Below are positions 26,463 through 35,533 of a DNA stretch of 64,000 nucleotides, one piece after another. The stretch's first letter is position 1. Every line of letters starts with the position of its first letter. The position numbers and the translations under genes were made by a program. This stretch comes from Streptomyces sp. NBC_00224. Its GTDB lineage: Bacteria > Actinomycetota > Actinomycetes > Streptomycetales > Streptomycetaceae. The notes beneath the pieces are model-generated. The model was not told where the DNA came from. It worked only from the letters and a program-made list of their open reading frames with translations, and did no database searches. The DNA is taken from the NCBI RefSeq assembly GCF_041435195.1, contig NZ_CP108106.1, positions 8,817,001 to 8,881,000 on the forward strand, in the 5' to 3' direction.

Positions 26463-27539
26463 ATGACCACTGCCGTCCCCGACACCGACACCTCGAGCAG
26501 AGCCGATCACCAGGGCATCCGCACTACTGTGCTGAGTGACCGGCGCGCCCTCGCTTTCCTCGACCGCTGCTGGCCCACCCTCTACACCCGCGACCCGCAC
26601 AGCACGCCGTACCAGTCCAGGGCCTGGCTGGGAGGCTGGGCACGGCACTTGCCCCTCACGGCCGCCCCAGTCATGGTGATCGCCCATGACAGCGGTGGAC
26701 CTGTCGCGGCGATGGCCATGACATACGAGGTGACGGACGACGGCCATGACCGGATGCGGCCACTGTCCGCACCCGCCGCCGAATGCATTCGCGCCGTCGG
26801 CCCCGGAAGTGAACACCTGGCCGTCGCGAACGCACTGGTGCGATGCCTGGTCGGACTGGCCCGCGACGGAACGCAGGTTGAGCTTTCGGACGTTCCGGCC
26901 GACAGTGCTCTCGCTCACCAGCTGGCCGTGCAATGGAACGGCTCCCTGGACCAGACGCCCTACGCCATGATCGCCCTGCCGGTCGGCTATGGAGGCCTCT
27001 CCCGGACAACGCAGCGCGGCCACCGGCGCCGCCAGCGCGTCTGGGACAACTTGGCCGAGCACGGCCACCGCGTCCGCTACCGCCGCACCCAGAGCACCGC
27101 CGAACTGCTGGAGACCCTTCCCACCCTTGAATACTTGCACCGGCTGAGGCGGCCAAACCAGCCGGAAGGCCTACTCCATCAGGGCCTTCAGCCGTGGCGC
27201 ACCGTCCTCGAACGCTGCAGCACCGCAGCCTTCATCGCCACACTGACTCTCGATGAGGACGTAGTCGCGACCCAGCTGTGCCTGCACCGCGGACACCGTG
27301 TCCACTCCGCCCTCGCCGCCATGAACCCCACCGCCTGCGCCCTGGCGCCTGGACACGCCCTCCTGCGGCATCTCACCGCCGACCTGGAACGCTCTGGATA
27401 CCAGACGCTGGATCTCGGCAGAACGCGACCAGAACCCGGCCAGATCCACTACAAGGCCCAGTACGCCGCAACATGGACACGAACACTGGCGATCGCCAGC
27501 CAACCACTGGCTACGGTCGACTCCCCGGGTCTATCATGA
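26463..27539 (+). CDS. BioF2/FemAB-like GNAT acyltransferase
   Basis: 358 residues from ATG 26463 (GGAG 9 nt upstream; ATG 26448 is an alternative). It has the double-GNAT plan of the BioF2-like family: N-terminal SRAWLGGWARHL, a first half-domain with VMVIAHDSGGPVAAM, then GGLSRTTQRGHRRRQRVWDNL, a 'HRLRRPNQP' linker, and a second GNAT core AAFIATLTLDEDVVATQLCLHRG, DLERSGYQTLDLGRT and PGQIHYKAQYAATW. Members transfer aminoacyl or acyl groups in peptide-like natural products and cell-wall precursors. Last gene of the block. Confidence 0.78.
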   Translation: MTTAVPDTDTSSRADHQGIRTTVLSDRRALAFLDRCWPTLYTRDPHSTPYQSRAWLGGWARHLPLTAAPVMVIAHDSGGPVAAMAMTYEVTDDGHDRMRPLSAPAAECIRAVGPGSEHLAVANALVRCLVGLARDGTQVELSDVPADSALAHQLAVQWNGSLDQTPYAMIALPVGYGGLSRTTQRGHRRRQRVWDNLAEHGHRVRYRRTQSTAELLETLPTLEYLHRLRRPNQPEGLLHQGLQPWRTVLERCSTAAFIATLTLDEDVVATQLCLHRGHRVHSALAAMNPTACALAPGHALLRHLTADLERSGYQTLDLGRTRPEPGQIHYKAQYAATWTRTLAIASQPLATVDSPGLS

Positions 27540-27840
27540 TTTAGGTGTTTCTCGCTGGTTTGGCCTAGTAGTTCTCTTGTGGGTTGTTACCCGTCCGGCC
27601 GTAAGGCGGCCGTCGAAGAGCCGGTCGAACTCGTTCAACGCGGTCTTCCACTTGTTGTTCCACCGCTGACGTCCGCGTCCGGTGGGGACCAGGGCGAGTG
27701 TGGTGAGGTAGAGGCGTTTGAGGGCGGCCCGCACATGGCGGCTCCGTCCCAGGCCGCTGGGCCAGCCCCACCACGATCTTGTCGACGGTCACCGCGCGGG
27801 CGTTCTGCTCTTCCACCGTCCATGCCCCCGTTCCGGGGGC
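27534..27840 (-). pseudogene. Transposase C-terminal remnant (IS630-like)
   Basis: Minus-strand frames read VTVDKIVVGLAQRPGTEPP and then, after a frameshift, MRAALKRLYLTTLALVPTGRG followed by RWNNKWKTALNEFDRLFDGRLTAGR. This is the tail of a common Streptomyces transposase (K-x-ALNEFD-x-x-F-x-GRL). Only the last ~80 residues survive. It marks a past insertion at the end of the biosynthetic block. Confidence 0.6.
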
Positions 27841-28068
27841 CGGGTGGTTGTGCCCTACAAGCCTCGCGGGACAGAGGAGTGGGTTACTTGACTAAGTTGA
27901 GGCGGATGTGACGCCTGGGACGGCGAGTCCGCCGTTGACGGAGCCGTACGGGCGGCAGCCGCAGAAACCAGAACCGGGGGATTCGGAAACCGCAGGTGCG
28001 CGGTCAGACCGGCTGAGATCATGGCGAGAGGGTCAGCGCATGATCATGGCACAGCAGTGGGGGCGGCG

Positions 28069-29319
28069 ATGGACGAGACGAGCACGGTGCGGGCGGTCGT
28101 GATCGACTACAAGGCGGTCCTGCGCTCGCCTGGGCACGCCCACAACGGGATCGCCGACTTCCTTCAGTGGCTCGACGAACACGGCATCTCTTTCGTACTG
28201 CTCACGACCGACTCCCTCGACGCCGAAGCCGCCCTGACGGCTGCTGGTCTGCCCGCGCCTGCCCTCCACCTGTGCCGCGACGACATCCCCGGCAGGCCGG
28301 CCCGTGGAAGCGGTGCCTGGCTGCTGACGGTCGCCGACCGCCTAAAGCTGCGCGCGAATCAGATCGTCCTGGTGGGAACCTCGGAGTGGGACTGGCGCAC
28401 CGGCATCAACGCCGGCGTCGTTCACGTCCACGCCCGCTGGGCCAGCCACGTCCGCGACAACAAGGGCATGCTCACCTTGTTGGCTGACGAGCCGGCGGAC
28501 GTCGGTGAGCTCCTGGAGCACTTCCTCCTGGATGAACCCCGCTGGGCCTTCAGCCACGACGACGACGCCCGCTCCTTCAAGATCCGCTCGCTGCTGCCTC
28601 CCAACGTGCGGTTCCCCCGGGAAGCCGGCCGGACCTTCGAGCTCCAAGACGTCTTCACACGCGGCCGCACGATCACCGTCGGCAGCCAGGACGCCCGCGA
28701 CATCCTGATGCTGCGCCTGCTCTCCTCCGCATACCTCGACGGCACCCTGCCCCACCGCAGCCTCTTCTGCGTTTACCCCAGCAGCTCCCCAGGCCGGGTC
28801 AGCCAGCAACTCGCCGGCTTCCTCACCAAGGCCAAGGTGATGGTTGGCTCCTACTACCGCGAGGACCTCCTCGAGCGCACCGGCCAGGCCCCGGACACCA
28901 GCCTGGAACGGTGGAAGCGGAGCCGGGGCGAGGCGAGCACGGCGGACATCTCGATCGGCGCCCAGGCCCGCACCGTCCGGATCAACCCCAAGTACAAGGG
29001 CAAGCTCAAGGGCAAGATGGTGATCGTCTTCGACGACTTCACCACCGAGGGCAAGTCCATCGAGTGGGCCCGCACCCTCCTGACCAGCGCCAACGCGGCA
29101 CAGGTCATCGCCCTGACCATCGGCAAGTACGGCGCCTCCCGCCACACCGCCTACCAGCTGCGCCCCGGAACGACGATCGACCCCTACCAGGTCAGCTACC
29201 ACCTGGCAGCCAGGAACTTTGTGACGACGCCCGTCACCGGAGACTCAGGCCCGGGCCCCGACAGCGCCCTGCAGGCCACGATGTCCCACTTCATCGCCGC
29301 CGCGCAGAACTCCGAGTGA
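28069..29319 (+). CDS. HAD-like / phosphoribosyltransferase fusion protein
   Basis: 416 residues from ATG 28069 (GGGGGCGG upstream). Residues ~1-150 are a HAD-like domain: AVVIDYKAVLRS (motif I with Asp13; the second Asp is Lys), FVLLTTDSLD (motif II), and VGTSEWDWRTGINAG (motif IV). Residues ~170-400 are a PRTase domain: SLFCVYPSSSPGR, then KGKMVIVFDDFTTEGKSIEWAR, the PRPP-binding loop of type I phosphoribosyltransferases. HAD-PRTase fusions occur in Ter- and DNA-processing-linked actinobacterial operons. First gene of a unit with dprA- and comF-like genes, 180 nt apart. Confidence 0.82.
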   Translation: MDETSTVRAVVIDYKAVLRSPGHAHNGIADFLQWLDEHGISFVLLTTDSLDAEAALTAAGLPAPALHLCRDDIPGRPARGSGAWLLTVADRLKLRANQIVLVGTSEWDWRTGINAGVVHVHARWASHVRDNKGMLTLLADEPADVGELLEHFLLDEPRWAFSHDDDARSFKIRSLLPPNVRFPREAGRTFELQDVFTRGRTITVGSQDARDILMLRLLSSAYLDGTLPHRSLFCVYPSSSPGRVSQQLAGFLTKAKVMVGSYYREDLLERTGQAPDTSLERWKRSRGEASTADISIGAQARTVRINPKYKGKLKGKMVIVFDDFTTEGKSIEWARTLLTSANAAQVIALTIGKYGASRHTAYQLRPGTTIDPYQVSYHLAARNFVTTPVTGDSGPGPDSALQATMSHFIAAAQNSE

Positions 29320-29499
29320 CTGTGCCCATCATCCGGCCCTCGGACGAGCCGACGCGGCTCGGGGAGAACCTGAGCCGAACGATCGACCCGACCACACCCT
29401 TCCCTCCCGTACGGGGTCCGCGTACGCCATGATGGAGGTGGCCCGAGAACCTTGCTTCATCCTTCGAACATCCCGGGGCCACGAGTAGAAGGACACCCG

Positions 29500-30465
29500 A
29501 TGGACCTCAATATCACCGCTGAGCAGCACGATCTGCTGACCCTGTGCGCGCTGCGCATCGGCGACACCTCCCTGGACTGGAGCCTGCTCGCCCGCAGCGC
29601 CCAGAGCCCCGAGGGCCTGGCCGCGCTCATGGACGGACAGCTGCACGAGGACTCGCGTGCCGCGACGAAGAACCGCCCCCTGCTGCAGCAGGCCCTGGCC
29701 GCCGGCCTGGACGAAGCCCGTGCCCGCGTCGACGACGAGCTCGCCGCGGCCAGCAACGCCGACGCGCGCCTGGTCACGGTCCTCGACAAGGACTACCCGG
29801 CGAACCTGAGGCTGATCGGCAACCTGCCGCCATTCCTCTTCTACCACGGCGAGCTCGATCAGCGCGACGCCCGCTCCATCGCCGTCGTCGGCACCCGCCA
29901 GGCCTCCGAGGACGGGCTGCGCCGAGCCGGCCGGATGGCCCGCGAGCTCGTCGAACACGACGTCGTGATCGCCAGCGGTCTGGCCAAGGGCATCGACGCG
30001 GCAGCCCACCGGGCCACGCTCGCTGCGGGCGGCCGTACCTTCGCCGTCATGGGCACCGGCATCGCCGCCCCGATCTACCCGGCCGAGAACCGGCCCCTCG
30101 CGAAGGCGATCCTCACGGCTGACGGAGCGCTGCTGAGCCAGTTCTGGCCCACGAGCCCCCCGGCGAAGTACACCTTCCCGCGCCGCAACGTCGTCACCTC
30201 CGGTACCACCCTGGGCAGCGTCGTCATCGAGGCTTCCAGCACGTCGGGCGCCAAGATGCAGGCCCGCCTGGCCGCCGAGCACGGCAAACTCGTCTTCCTG
30301 ATCCGCTCCCTCGCCGACACCCAGCCCTGGGCCAAAAAGATGCTCGATGAGGACCGGGCGATCCTGGTCACCGCCTCCAGCGACATCACCAACCGCCTCG
30401 GCCAGGCCACGGACATCCAGGCCGCCGGCCAGCAGCGCCAGCAGCTCGCCCTGGCCGGCCTGTGA
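29500..30465 (+). CDS. DprA-like DNA-processing protein (SLOG/Rossmann fold)
   Basis: 321 residues from ATG 29500, with AAGGA 7 nt upstream. N-terminal helical part, then the DprA/Smf core: DYPANLRLIGNLPPFLFYHG (the family's YP-x-x-L ... P-P-x-L-(F/Y)-x-G), SIAVVGTRQASEDG (residues ~126-139), VVIASGLAKGIDAAAHR (~153-169), PAENRPLA and FPRRN. DprA loads RecA on ssDNA; the isolated fold also appears as a nucleotide sensor (SLOG) in defence operons. The C-terminal winged helix of housekeeping DprA is lacking, so this is an accessory variant. GTGA overlap with the comF-like gene. Confidence 0.85.
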   Translation: MDLNITAEQHDLLTLCALRIGDTSLDWSLLARSAQSPEGLAALMDGQLHEDSRAATKNRPLLQQALAAGLDEARARVDDELAAASNADARLVTVLDKDYPANLRLIGNLPPFLFYHGELDQRDARSIAVVGTRQASEDGLRRAGRMARELVEHDVVIASGLAKGIDAAAHRATLAAGGRTFAVMGTGIAAPIYPAENRPLAKAILTADGALLSQFWPTSPPAKYTFPRRNVVTSGTTLGSVVIEASSTSGAKMQARLAAEHGKLVFLIRSLADTQPWAKKMLDEDRAILVTASSDITNRLGQATDIQAAGQQRQQLALAGL

Positions 30466-31205
30466 CGGCAGGCCTCCCGGATCCGGCAGGCTTCCCCGAC
30501 TGCCCCGTATGCGCCTACCGCATCACCGGCACCGCCCGCCTGTGCTCCGACTGCGCCGGCCGCACCCTCCAGCCGGTCGCCGAGCCCCACTGCCCGGTTT
30601 GCTCCCAGGTGGTCGCGCCCGGCAGGCAGTGCAGCAACCGGGTGTGCGCGCTATCGGAAGCCGAGCGGGGGTTCTCCCGAGTCGACGCAGTGGCCATGTA
30701 CTCCGGAGCCCTGCGCGACAAGATCCACAAGCTGAAGTACGACGGGAAGGCCGGCTGGGCGATGATCTTCGGGCGGCTCCTTGTCGGCTGGATGGAAAGC
30801 CACCCCGAGGAGATGCGGGGCGTCGACCACGTCGTCGGCAACCCCACCCACACCGGCCGCCAGCCGATCCAGCACATCGAGGCGATCATGGACGCCGCCT
30901 ACACTGAGGACGTGACCCGAGCCTTCCCACTCAGCCCGCCGGGCGCACACCGGCTGGTGAAGCAGGCCGAGACGGCCCGGTCCGCGAACCGCACGCTGGA
31001 CGAGAAGCGCACGGCCGCCACCGCGCATGCCGCCGCCCTGACCTGGACCGGAGACACCAGCGACATCAAAGGAGCCACCATCCTGCTCGTCGATGACGTG
31101 TTCACCAGCGGATCGCAGCTCCAGCACGTCGCGCTCCGGCTCCGGGCGACCGGCGCCGCCGACATCCGGGGACTGGTTCTCGCCCGAGTCCCCTGGAGCG
31201 GATGA
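30462..31205 (+). CDS. ComF-like phosphoribosyltransferase with zinc fingers
   Basis: 247 residues from GTG 30462, overlapping the dprA-like stop by 4 nt. N-terminus has two zinc knuckles (CPVCAYR ... CSDCAGR and CPVCSQ ... CSNRVC). The PRTase domain contains ALRDKIHKLKYDGKAGWA, where ComF proteins have their conserved K-Y motif, HVVGNPTHTGR and ILLVDDVFTSGSQL, the PRPP-binding D-D-x-x-T-(T/S)-G motif. ComF homologues act with DprA in DNA uptake or repair. With the HAD-PRTase upstream, this operon has two PRTase domains around one SLOG protein. Confidence 0.85.
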   Translation: MTAGLPDPAGFPDCPVCAYRITGTARLCSDCAGRTLQPVAEPHCPVCSQVVAPGRQCSNRVCALSEAERGFSRVDAVAMYSGALRDKIHKLKYDGKAGWAMIFGRLLVGWMESHPEEMRGVDHVVGNPTHTGRQPIQHIEAIMDAAYTEDVTRAFPLSPPGAHRLVKQAETARSANRTLDEKRTAATAHAAALTWTGDTSDIKGATILLVDDVFTSGSQLQHVALRLRATGAADIRGLVLARVPWSG

Positions 31206-31310
31206 CTCCGCCCCCGAGACCCCAGGAGTGAGCCTGGCGGCTGGTTCAGGTCGGTGGGTCAGTGCCGGATACGCCGCACCGAACTCACGCGGCCTGCCCA
31301 GGGGCCGTGG

Positions 31311-32309
31311 TCATGCGCCACCGGCCCGGGCCGGTGATGCCGTGGTCGGGGCGTCCGCGTCGGGGATCACGACGATCCCGCCGAGGTGGTCAGTGACCCA
31401 TGCCGGAGGAGTCCGGCCTTCCAGGACGTCGCGCACGTAGTCGGGGGCCTCCGCCCGCAGACCGCGGAGCGCGTGCGCGAGGTAAGGCACGGAGAAGTGC
31501 CCGAAGTCGTTGGGGACGTTCTCGAAAAGGGCGCCGGTGACAGGAGCGGCGCGGTCCATGACCGCCGCACCGGCGAACTGGCCGTACCTGATCTGCTGAA
31601 CCGGCCGGAGAAGCTCTTTTGCCACCCGGCGAGACCCCCGCTGCGGCTGCCGCAAAAAGCGGTCGAGGCCTTCGTCCAGGCTGCGCACGAGAGGCACGAT
31701 CGGCGCGTCCAGGTGGTCGGGGCTGGCGATGTCTTCGACAGGGGTCGCGTCGTGGAAGGCCATCACGCCCGCACTTCTCCCGCCCAGACCGACTGCGGTC
31801 TCCGCCACCAGGGCAGAGACGATGGACACCCCGGCCCGGTCGCGTTCCTTGCAAAGAGCGTCATCATGGGTGCGATCGCAGTTCAGCGTCGACCTGTACT
31901 GCGAGTCACCGCAGTACAGGATGTAGGCCGCAGGGACCTGGAAGCGATTTGCCGCCCCGATCAGCTTGGAGAGCTGCGTCCTGTTGTCGCCGGGCGTCTT
32001 GTAGGTGAAATCGATGCTCCAGCGCGTGCCGTGCACCTTCAAGATCTTTGCCTGGACGAGGAGCCCGTAGCAGGTGCCGTCCCGGTCCACCCACCACCAC
32101 AGCCAGTCGGCTCCGTTCTCCTTCTCCTGGCCAGCCGTCTCGACGAATTGGATGCGTGGGCTCGCGGTGGACAGCAGCACCTGGGTTGCCGCCACCTCAT
32201 GGAACATTCCGCCAGCGTCCAGCATGCGCGTCATCAGACGATCCGCCGCCGTCCGGCCCTGCCGGAGTGCCTCGTACGGGCTGGTCTCATGATCGGAAAA
32301 GTCGTTCAA
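31311..32309 (-). CDS. DUF6615-like protein, probable PD-(D/E)XK-type nuclease fold
   Basis: 332 residues from the minus-strand start at 32309. The N-terminal ~140 residues hold FHEVAATQVLL (Glu38), NGADWLWWWVDRDG (Asp68), then GLLVQAKIL (Gln86/Lys88), followed by a strand pair and PAAYILYCGD. E ... D-x(n)-Q-x-K is the active-site pattern of restriction-endonuclease-like folds. NGADW(E/L)WW ... (L/V)QAK is typical of the DUF6615 family seen in defence islands. The C-terminal ~190 residues are unassigned. Convergent with the ComF-like gene, 105 bp apart. Confidence 0.68.
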   Translation of the reverse strand: MNDFSDHETSPYEALRQGRTAADRLMTRMLDAGGMFHEVAATQVLLSTASPRIQFVETAGQEKENGADWLWWWVDRDGTCYGLLVQAKILKVHGTRWSIDFTYKTPGDNRTQLSKLIGAANRFQVPAAYILYCGDSQYRSTLNCDRTHDDALCKERDRAGVSIVSALVAETAVGLGGRSAGVMAFHDATPVEDIASPDHLDAPIVPLVRSLDEGLDRFLRQPQRGSRRVAKELLRPVQQIRYGQFAGAAVMDRAAPVTGALFENVPNDFGHFSVPYLAHALRGLRAEAPDYVRDVLEGRTPPAWVTDHLGGIVVIPDADAPTTASPARAGGA

Positions 32310-32512
32310 CGCGACAGCCCCTCTCGGAGACTTGGGAATCGCACCTCCCCATCATCCTCCTCCGCCGCCGCCGCGGCCGCTGCTGGAGCGATCGTGAAGT
32401 TCGGAAGGCTCCAACGAAGGGAGGCCGGAGCGCCTCGGTATCGGCCGAGGCCCGATTGTCCGTGCATGTCGCTGCGTTCTGGCCGGACGGCAGCTTCGCA
32501 TACTGGTACGCC

Positions 32513-33139
32513 ATGACGACGGAAACGACGGACGTGATCCGCAAGTGGGACGACATGGCCCCCACGGCGGTGCCGTGCCCGGACTGCGGCGCCGACGAAG
32601 GAGAGCCCTGCCCGGGCGGTGTCGTGCACATGAACCGGTGGGCACTGATCATGTCGCGCGTGGACCCAATCATCTTCAGCCAATTCCGCCCCAGGCTGAC
32701 GGCGGAACATGCGGATGGGTCCCGGTGCCCGCGAACGGGGAAGGGTAAGCACGTTCAACGCCCGCTCGACTCACGCTGTCCAGGCCGTGCGTTCTACGTG
32801 ACGCACTGCCCGAACTGCGGTTGGGCATGCCAGAAGCCGAAGCGCAAGGACGCCGAAAACGCCGCGCAGTTGCATGTGCGGTTCTGCGCCGACCAGGAGA
32901 TCCGGGACCGTAGCCTGACGCCCGCGGAGCGCCAGGAACGGCAGCGCCGGAAACAGGAGCAAAGGCGCCGCGAGGCCCTGACCTTCCCGTGTCCGCAGTG
33001 CGGCGTGCAGGCAGGAGAGTTGTGCCTGAACCGCCGCAAGAAGTATCCGCAGCCCGATCCCCGGCTTGTACACCTCAAGCGCTACGGACGCCCGGCCGTT
33101 AGTGTCCGACCGACTGATACAACAGAGGTCTCCAATTAA
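32513..33139 (+). CDS. Protein with multiple actinophage-type zinc fingers
   Basis: 208 residues from ATG 32513; no strong ribosome binding site. Finger 1: CPDCGADEGEPCPGGVVHMNR. Finger 2 in the middle: C-P-x-x-G ... CPGRAF with HCPNCGWACQK. Finger 3: CPQCGVQAGELCLNRRKK ending VHLKR. The C-x-x-CGA-x-x-G-x-x-C ... H-x-x-R layout is widespread in actinophages and Streptomyces accessory DNA, where it probably binds nucleic acid. A lysine/arginine-rich helix (RQERQRRKQEQRRR) lies between fingers 2 and 3. Confidence 0.7.
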   Translation: MTTETTDVIRKWDDMAPTAVPCPDCGADEGEPCPGGVVHMNRWALIMSRVDPIIFSQFRPRLTAEHADGSRCPRTGKGKHVQRPLDSRCPGRAFYVTHCPNCGWACQKPKRKDAENAAQLHVRFCADQEIRDRSLTPAERQERQRRKQEQRRREALTFPCPQCGVQAGELCLNRRKKYPQPDPRLVHLKRYGRPAVSVRPTDTTEVSN

Positions 33140-33211
33140 CCCTGGCCACGGGGTGGCTACCACGCAACTCGGCCCGTGGCAAGGCTCCCTGGCGCCGTTC
33201 GGCGTCGGCCG

Positions 33212-33418
33212 CTACCTGGTGGCGATCCAGAACCCGTCGTGCTGCTCACACAGCGGGTCTGGACAGAGCCAGGTGACCAGGACGTCCGGGTCCAGATCAG
33301 GCTGCAGGCTCGGGAGTTCTGAGATGCGAGGATGGCTCATCGTCCGGCAGGCGGGGCAGGGGTGAGCGCGCAGGCGGCGCGCCTCGGACCGGGGGTACAT
33401 CTGCTTCGGCTGGCTCAT
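33212..33418 (-). CDS. Small zinc-finger-like protein, hypothetical
   Basis: 68 residues from ATG 33418, with a GTGGGA site just upstream. Basic N-terminus, then HPCPACRTMSH and a C-terminal LVTWLCPDPLCEQHDGFWI. The paired Cys motifs could bind zinc. No family recognised. It converges on the zinc-finger gene at 32513-33139 and may serve the same element. Confidence 0.5.
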   Translation of the reverse strand: MSQPKQMYPRSEARRLRAHPCPACRTMSHPRISELPSLQPDLDPDVLVTWLCPDPLCEQHDGFWIATR

Positions 33419-33545
33419 GTTTCCCACGCTGACACAGAACGTGCCCGTCCATTCCCCCGGCTCCGTTGTAGCAGTGCCCTCACGGTCACCACGAAGCCAA
33501 CGAGGACTCAGTCAAAGACGCGTTCTAACCGTCGAGGGGAAGGCC

Positions 33546-33871
33546 ATGACAGGATTCGATGTTTTTCTCACCTGGCAGTTCCCTGCCGCGCTGATGGCGG
33601 CTGCGGCTGCGGGCGGGCTCGTGCGATGGCGGTCGGCGGGCATAGGGGTGATGAGCCCTGTGCTGGACTATTCCTGAACTCTGCGGGCGTGATTCTCGGC
33701 CTGGGCCTCCCCACCGTCGCGGCCTGGGCCGACGGAAGCCACTTTCCCTCTGCGTCGTCCGCATTCGGCTTTTTCGGCGGCGCCGCCGTGGGGGTCCTGG
33801 TGGGCGCGGCTGTCGTCATTCCACTGACCGCGCGCTGGGCATCCGGGGAGGATCCCGGCACGGAGGCGTGA
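33546..33871 (+). pseudogene. Small membrane protein gene, probably frameshifted
   Basis: ATG 33546 has a fine GGGGAAGG site and starts a hydrophobic protein (MTGFDVFLTWQFPAALMAAA) that stops at 33675-33677. The neighbouring frame continues with two more hydrophobic segments (SAGVILGLGLPTVAAWADG and FGGAAVGVLVGAAVVIPLTA) to TGA 33869-33871. The three segments look like one protein of ~107 residues with a frameshift around 33640-33665. Could also be two separate short frames. Confidence 0.4.
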
Positions 33872-34049
33872 GATACCGCGTGCCCGGCCCGGACCGCAGG
33901 TGCACCGGGCCCGTCGGGTAGTAGCCGCACGAGTGGAAATCCGCGGTGACCCGGGTAGCCGGCGGCCTGCCGGAGGTGGCGAGGGCGGCGGCCGGGCCCG
34001 CGAGAGCGGCGACTGCCGCAACGGCAGTGATGGTGATCAAGGTACGCAT
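33816..34049 (-). CDS. Truncated secreted SH3-like peptide
   Basis: 77 residues from ATG 34049. Signal peptide MRTLITITAVAAVAALAGPAA, then DFHSCGYYPTGPVHLRSGPGTRYL, the V-x-(V/L)-R-SGP-(G/S)-T-x-Y block of bacterial SH3 domains. After this the expected second half of the domain is missing, so it is probably a truncated copy. The 3' end overlaps the frameshifted membrane gene on the other strand. Confidence 0.45.
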   Translation of the reverse strand: MRTLITITAVAAVAALAGPAAALATSGRPPATRVTADFHSCGYYPTGPVHLRSGPGTRYLTPPCRDPPRMPSARSVE

Positions 34050-34154
34050 GACTGCCCAACAGCCCTCATGATCTGGCTCCGAACATGATCCGAGAAACAG
34101 TGCCTAACAGTCTGCCGTTTGACGGCTGGGCAGCCTAGGGAACCAGGAGGCGTT

Positions 34155-35006
34155 CTACCGGCGGACGGCCGAGATCAGTCCGCCGGGGCGCTCCTCGCTC
34201 TGCGGCGGGGTGGTGATCGGGCGGCCGTAGGCGGCGGCGCGCTCGCGCAGGGTGTGGCTGGTGGCCTCCCAGCCGTGCCCGGCCAGCCAGTCCACCGGGT
34301 CGTCGGGCATCTCCGAGAGCCACATGGACGCCGCCGATCCCGGCTCGGCGTCCGCGCGGAAGCGCTCGATCACGCCGCGCGGGCTCAGCGTCAGCCCCAT
34401 CCGGCTGCCCGGCGCCGAGTGCGCGCTGATCCGGGCCAGCAGCAGTTCCACCGCTTCCTCGGGGAGGTAGATCAGCAGTCCTTCGGCGATCCATACGGTC
34501 GGCACCGCAGGGTCGTGTCCTGCGGCGGCCAGCGCGGCTGCCCAGTCCTCGCGCAGATCCACCGCGACGGTGATCCGCTCGCAGCGTGCGACGGCCTGCT
34601 CCTGGCGCAGTATCGAAGCCTTGAAGTCGAGTGGGGCGGCGGTGTCGACCTCGAACAGCCGGGTGCCCTTGGGCCAGTCCATCCGGAAGGCCCGGCTGTC
34701 CATGCCGGCGCCGAGCAGCACGACCTGGCGGACCCCGGACGCACAGGCCTGCTGCAACAGGTCGTCGAGGAACTTCGTCCTGATGACGATGGAGTGCGAC
34801 ACGGCCAGTCGGCGCAGGTGCGCGGCCTCGTCGGGCAGCGGCGGCGAGGAGGGCCCCAGGCCGCCGGCGGTGGCGAAGGCCTGTGCCAGCGGGTCGCGGA
34901 ACAGCGCGTTCTCCCGCTCGCTCTCCAAAGCCCGCACCCTGGCCACCCCCACCGCCGTGGCCCACACTCCCGACGGCTGCACCCGCTCCTGCTCATCAGT
35001 CACCAC
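34155..35006 (-). CDS. SAM-dependent methyltransferase, LCM-like (PF04072) family
   Basis: 283 residues from GTG 35006 (GTG 35003 also possible). Blocks: ARVRALESERENALFRDPLA, VSHSIVIRTKFLDDLL, VRQVVLLGAGMDSRAFRM (SAM motif I), RLFEVDTAAPLDFKASIL, WIAEGLLIYLPEEAVELLL. This is the family of putative mycobacterial/streptomycete methyltransferases related to leucine carboxyl methyltransferase. It is usually tied to small-molecule O-methylation; substrate unknown. Stands alone. Confidence 0.88.
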   Translation of the reverse strand: MVTDEQERVQPSGVWATAVGVARVRALESERENALFRDPLAQAFATAGGLGPSSPPLPDEAAHLRRLAVSHSIVIRTKFLDDLLQQACASGVRQVVLLGAGMDSRAFRMDWPKGTRLFEVDTAAPLDFKASILRQEQAVARCERITVAVDLREDWAAALAAAGHDPAVPTVWIAEGLLIYLPEEAVELLLARISAHSAPGSRMGLTLSPRGVIERFRADAEPGSAASMWLSEMPDDPVDWLAGHGWEATSHTLRERAAAYGRPITTPPQSEERPGGLISAVRR

Positions 35007-35533
35007 GCCAGACTAGATGAGATTCCCAGGGGGCCTGATGAGTGGAGCCAGATTCATGCGCGGCCAACCAGTCATGCGCGCGGTGACCGGCTACGACCAC
35101 CAAAACCACCATTAGGCGAAGACCAACAGTCACCCCTGTGTACGCGACCACACGAAGTGGACCAGAGCCCGTTCTCGCGAACAAAGCCAGTACGTCACGG
35201 ACTGGGTGGCCGACAAGATCCGCTGGGGGACTGAGCATCGACCCGACCGCGCAAGCCGCTCTGAGTGAGACGCTGGCGGGTTGTCCCGACGAGCAGATCA
35301 GCGTGGTCCGGGCCCGCTGACGTCCGTAGTTGACCCACCGTCTCCCTCTGGTGTGCCCAGGCTGCGGCGAGGGTATCCAGTCGCACGGCCTTGCACCGAG
35401 GCGGTGGTCAGTGCCATCCGTTCTCCCCCGACAGACCGGCAGCGCCCGCGAGGAAGGCGGTGACTGCGGCTGAGCTGGGCAGCGGCGTGTGTGCGGCCGC
35501 CAATCTTGTGCTGGCAGCGGCCCAGCAAGGTGC
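35007..35533. other. Intergenic (~530 bp), no gene recognised
   Basis: Open frames here lack starts with ribosome binding sites and match no family. No RNA gene or strong hairpin was seen. It separates the methyltransferase promoter from the RelE-like toxin gene. Confidence 0.4.
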
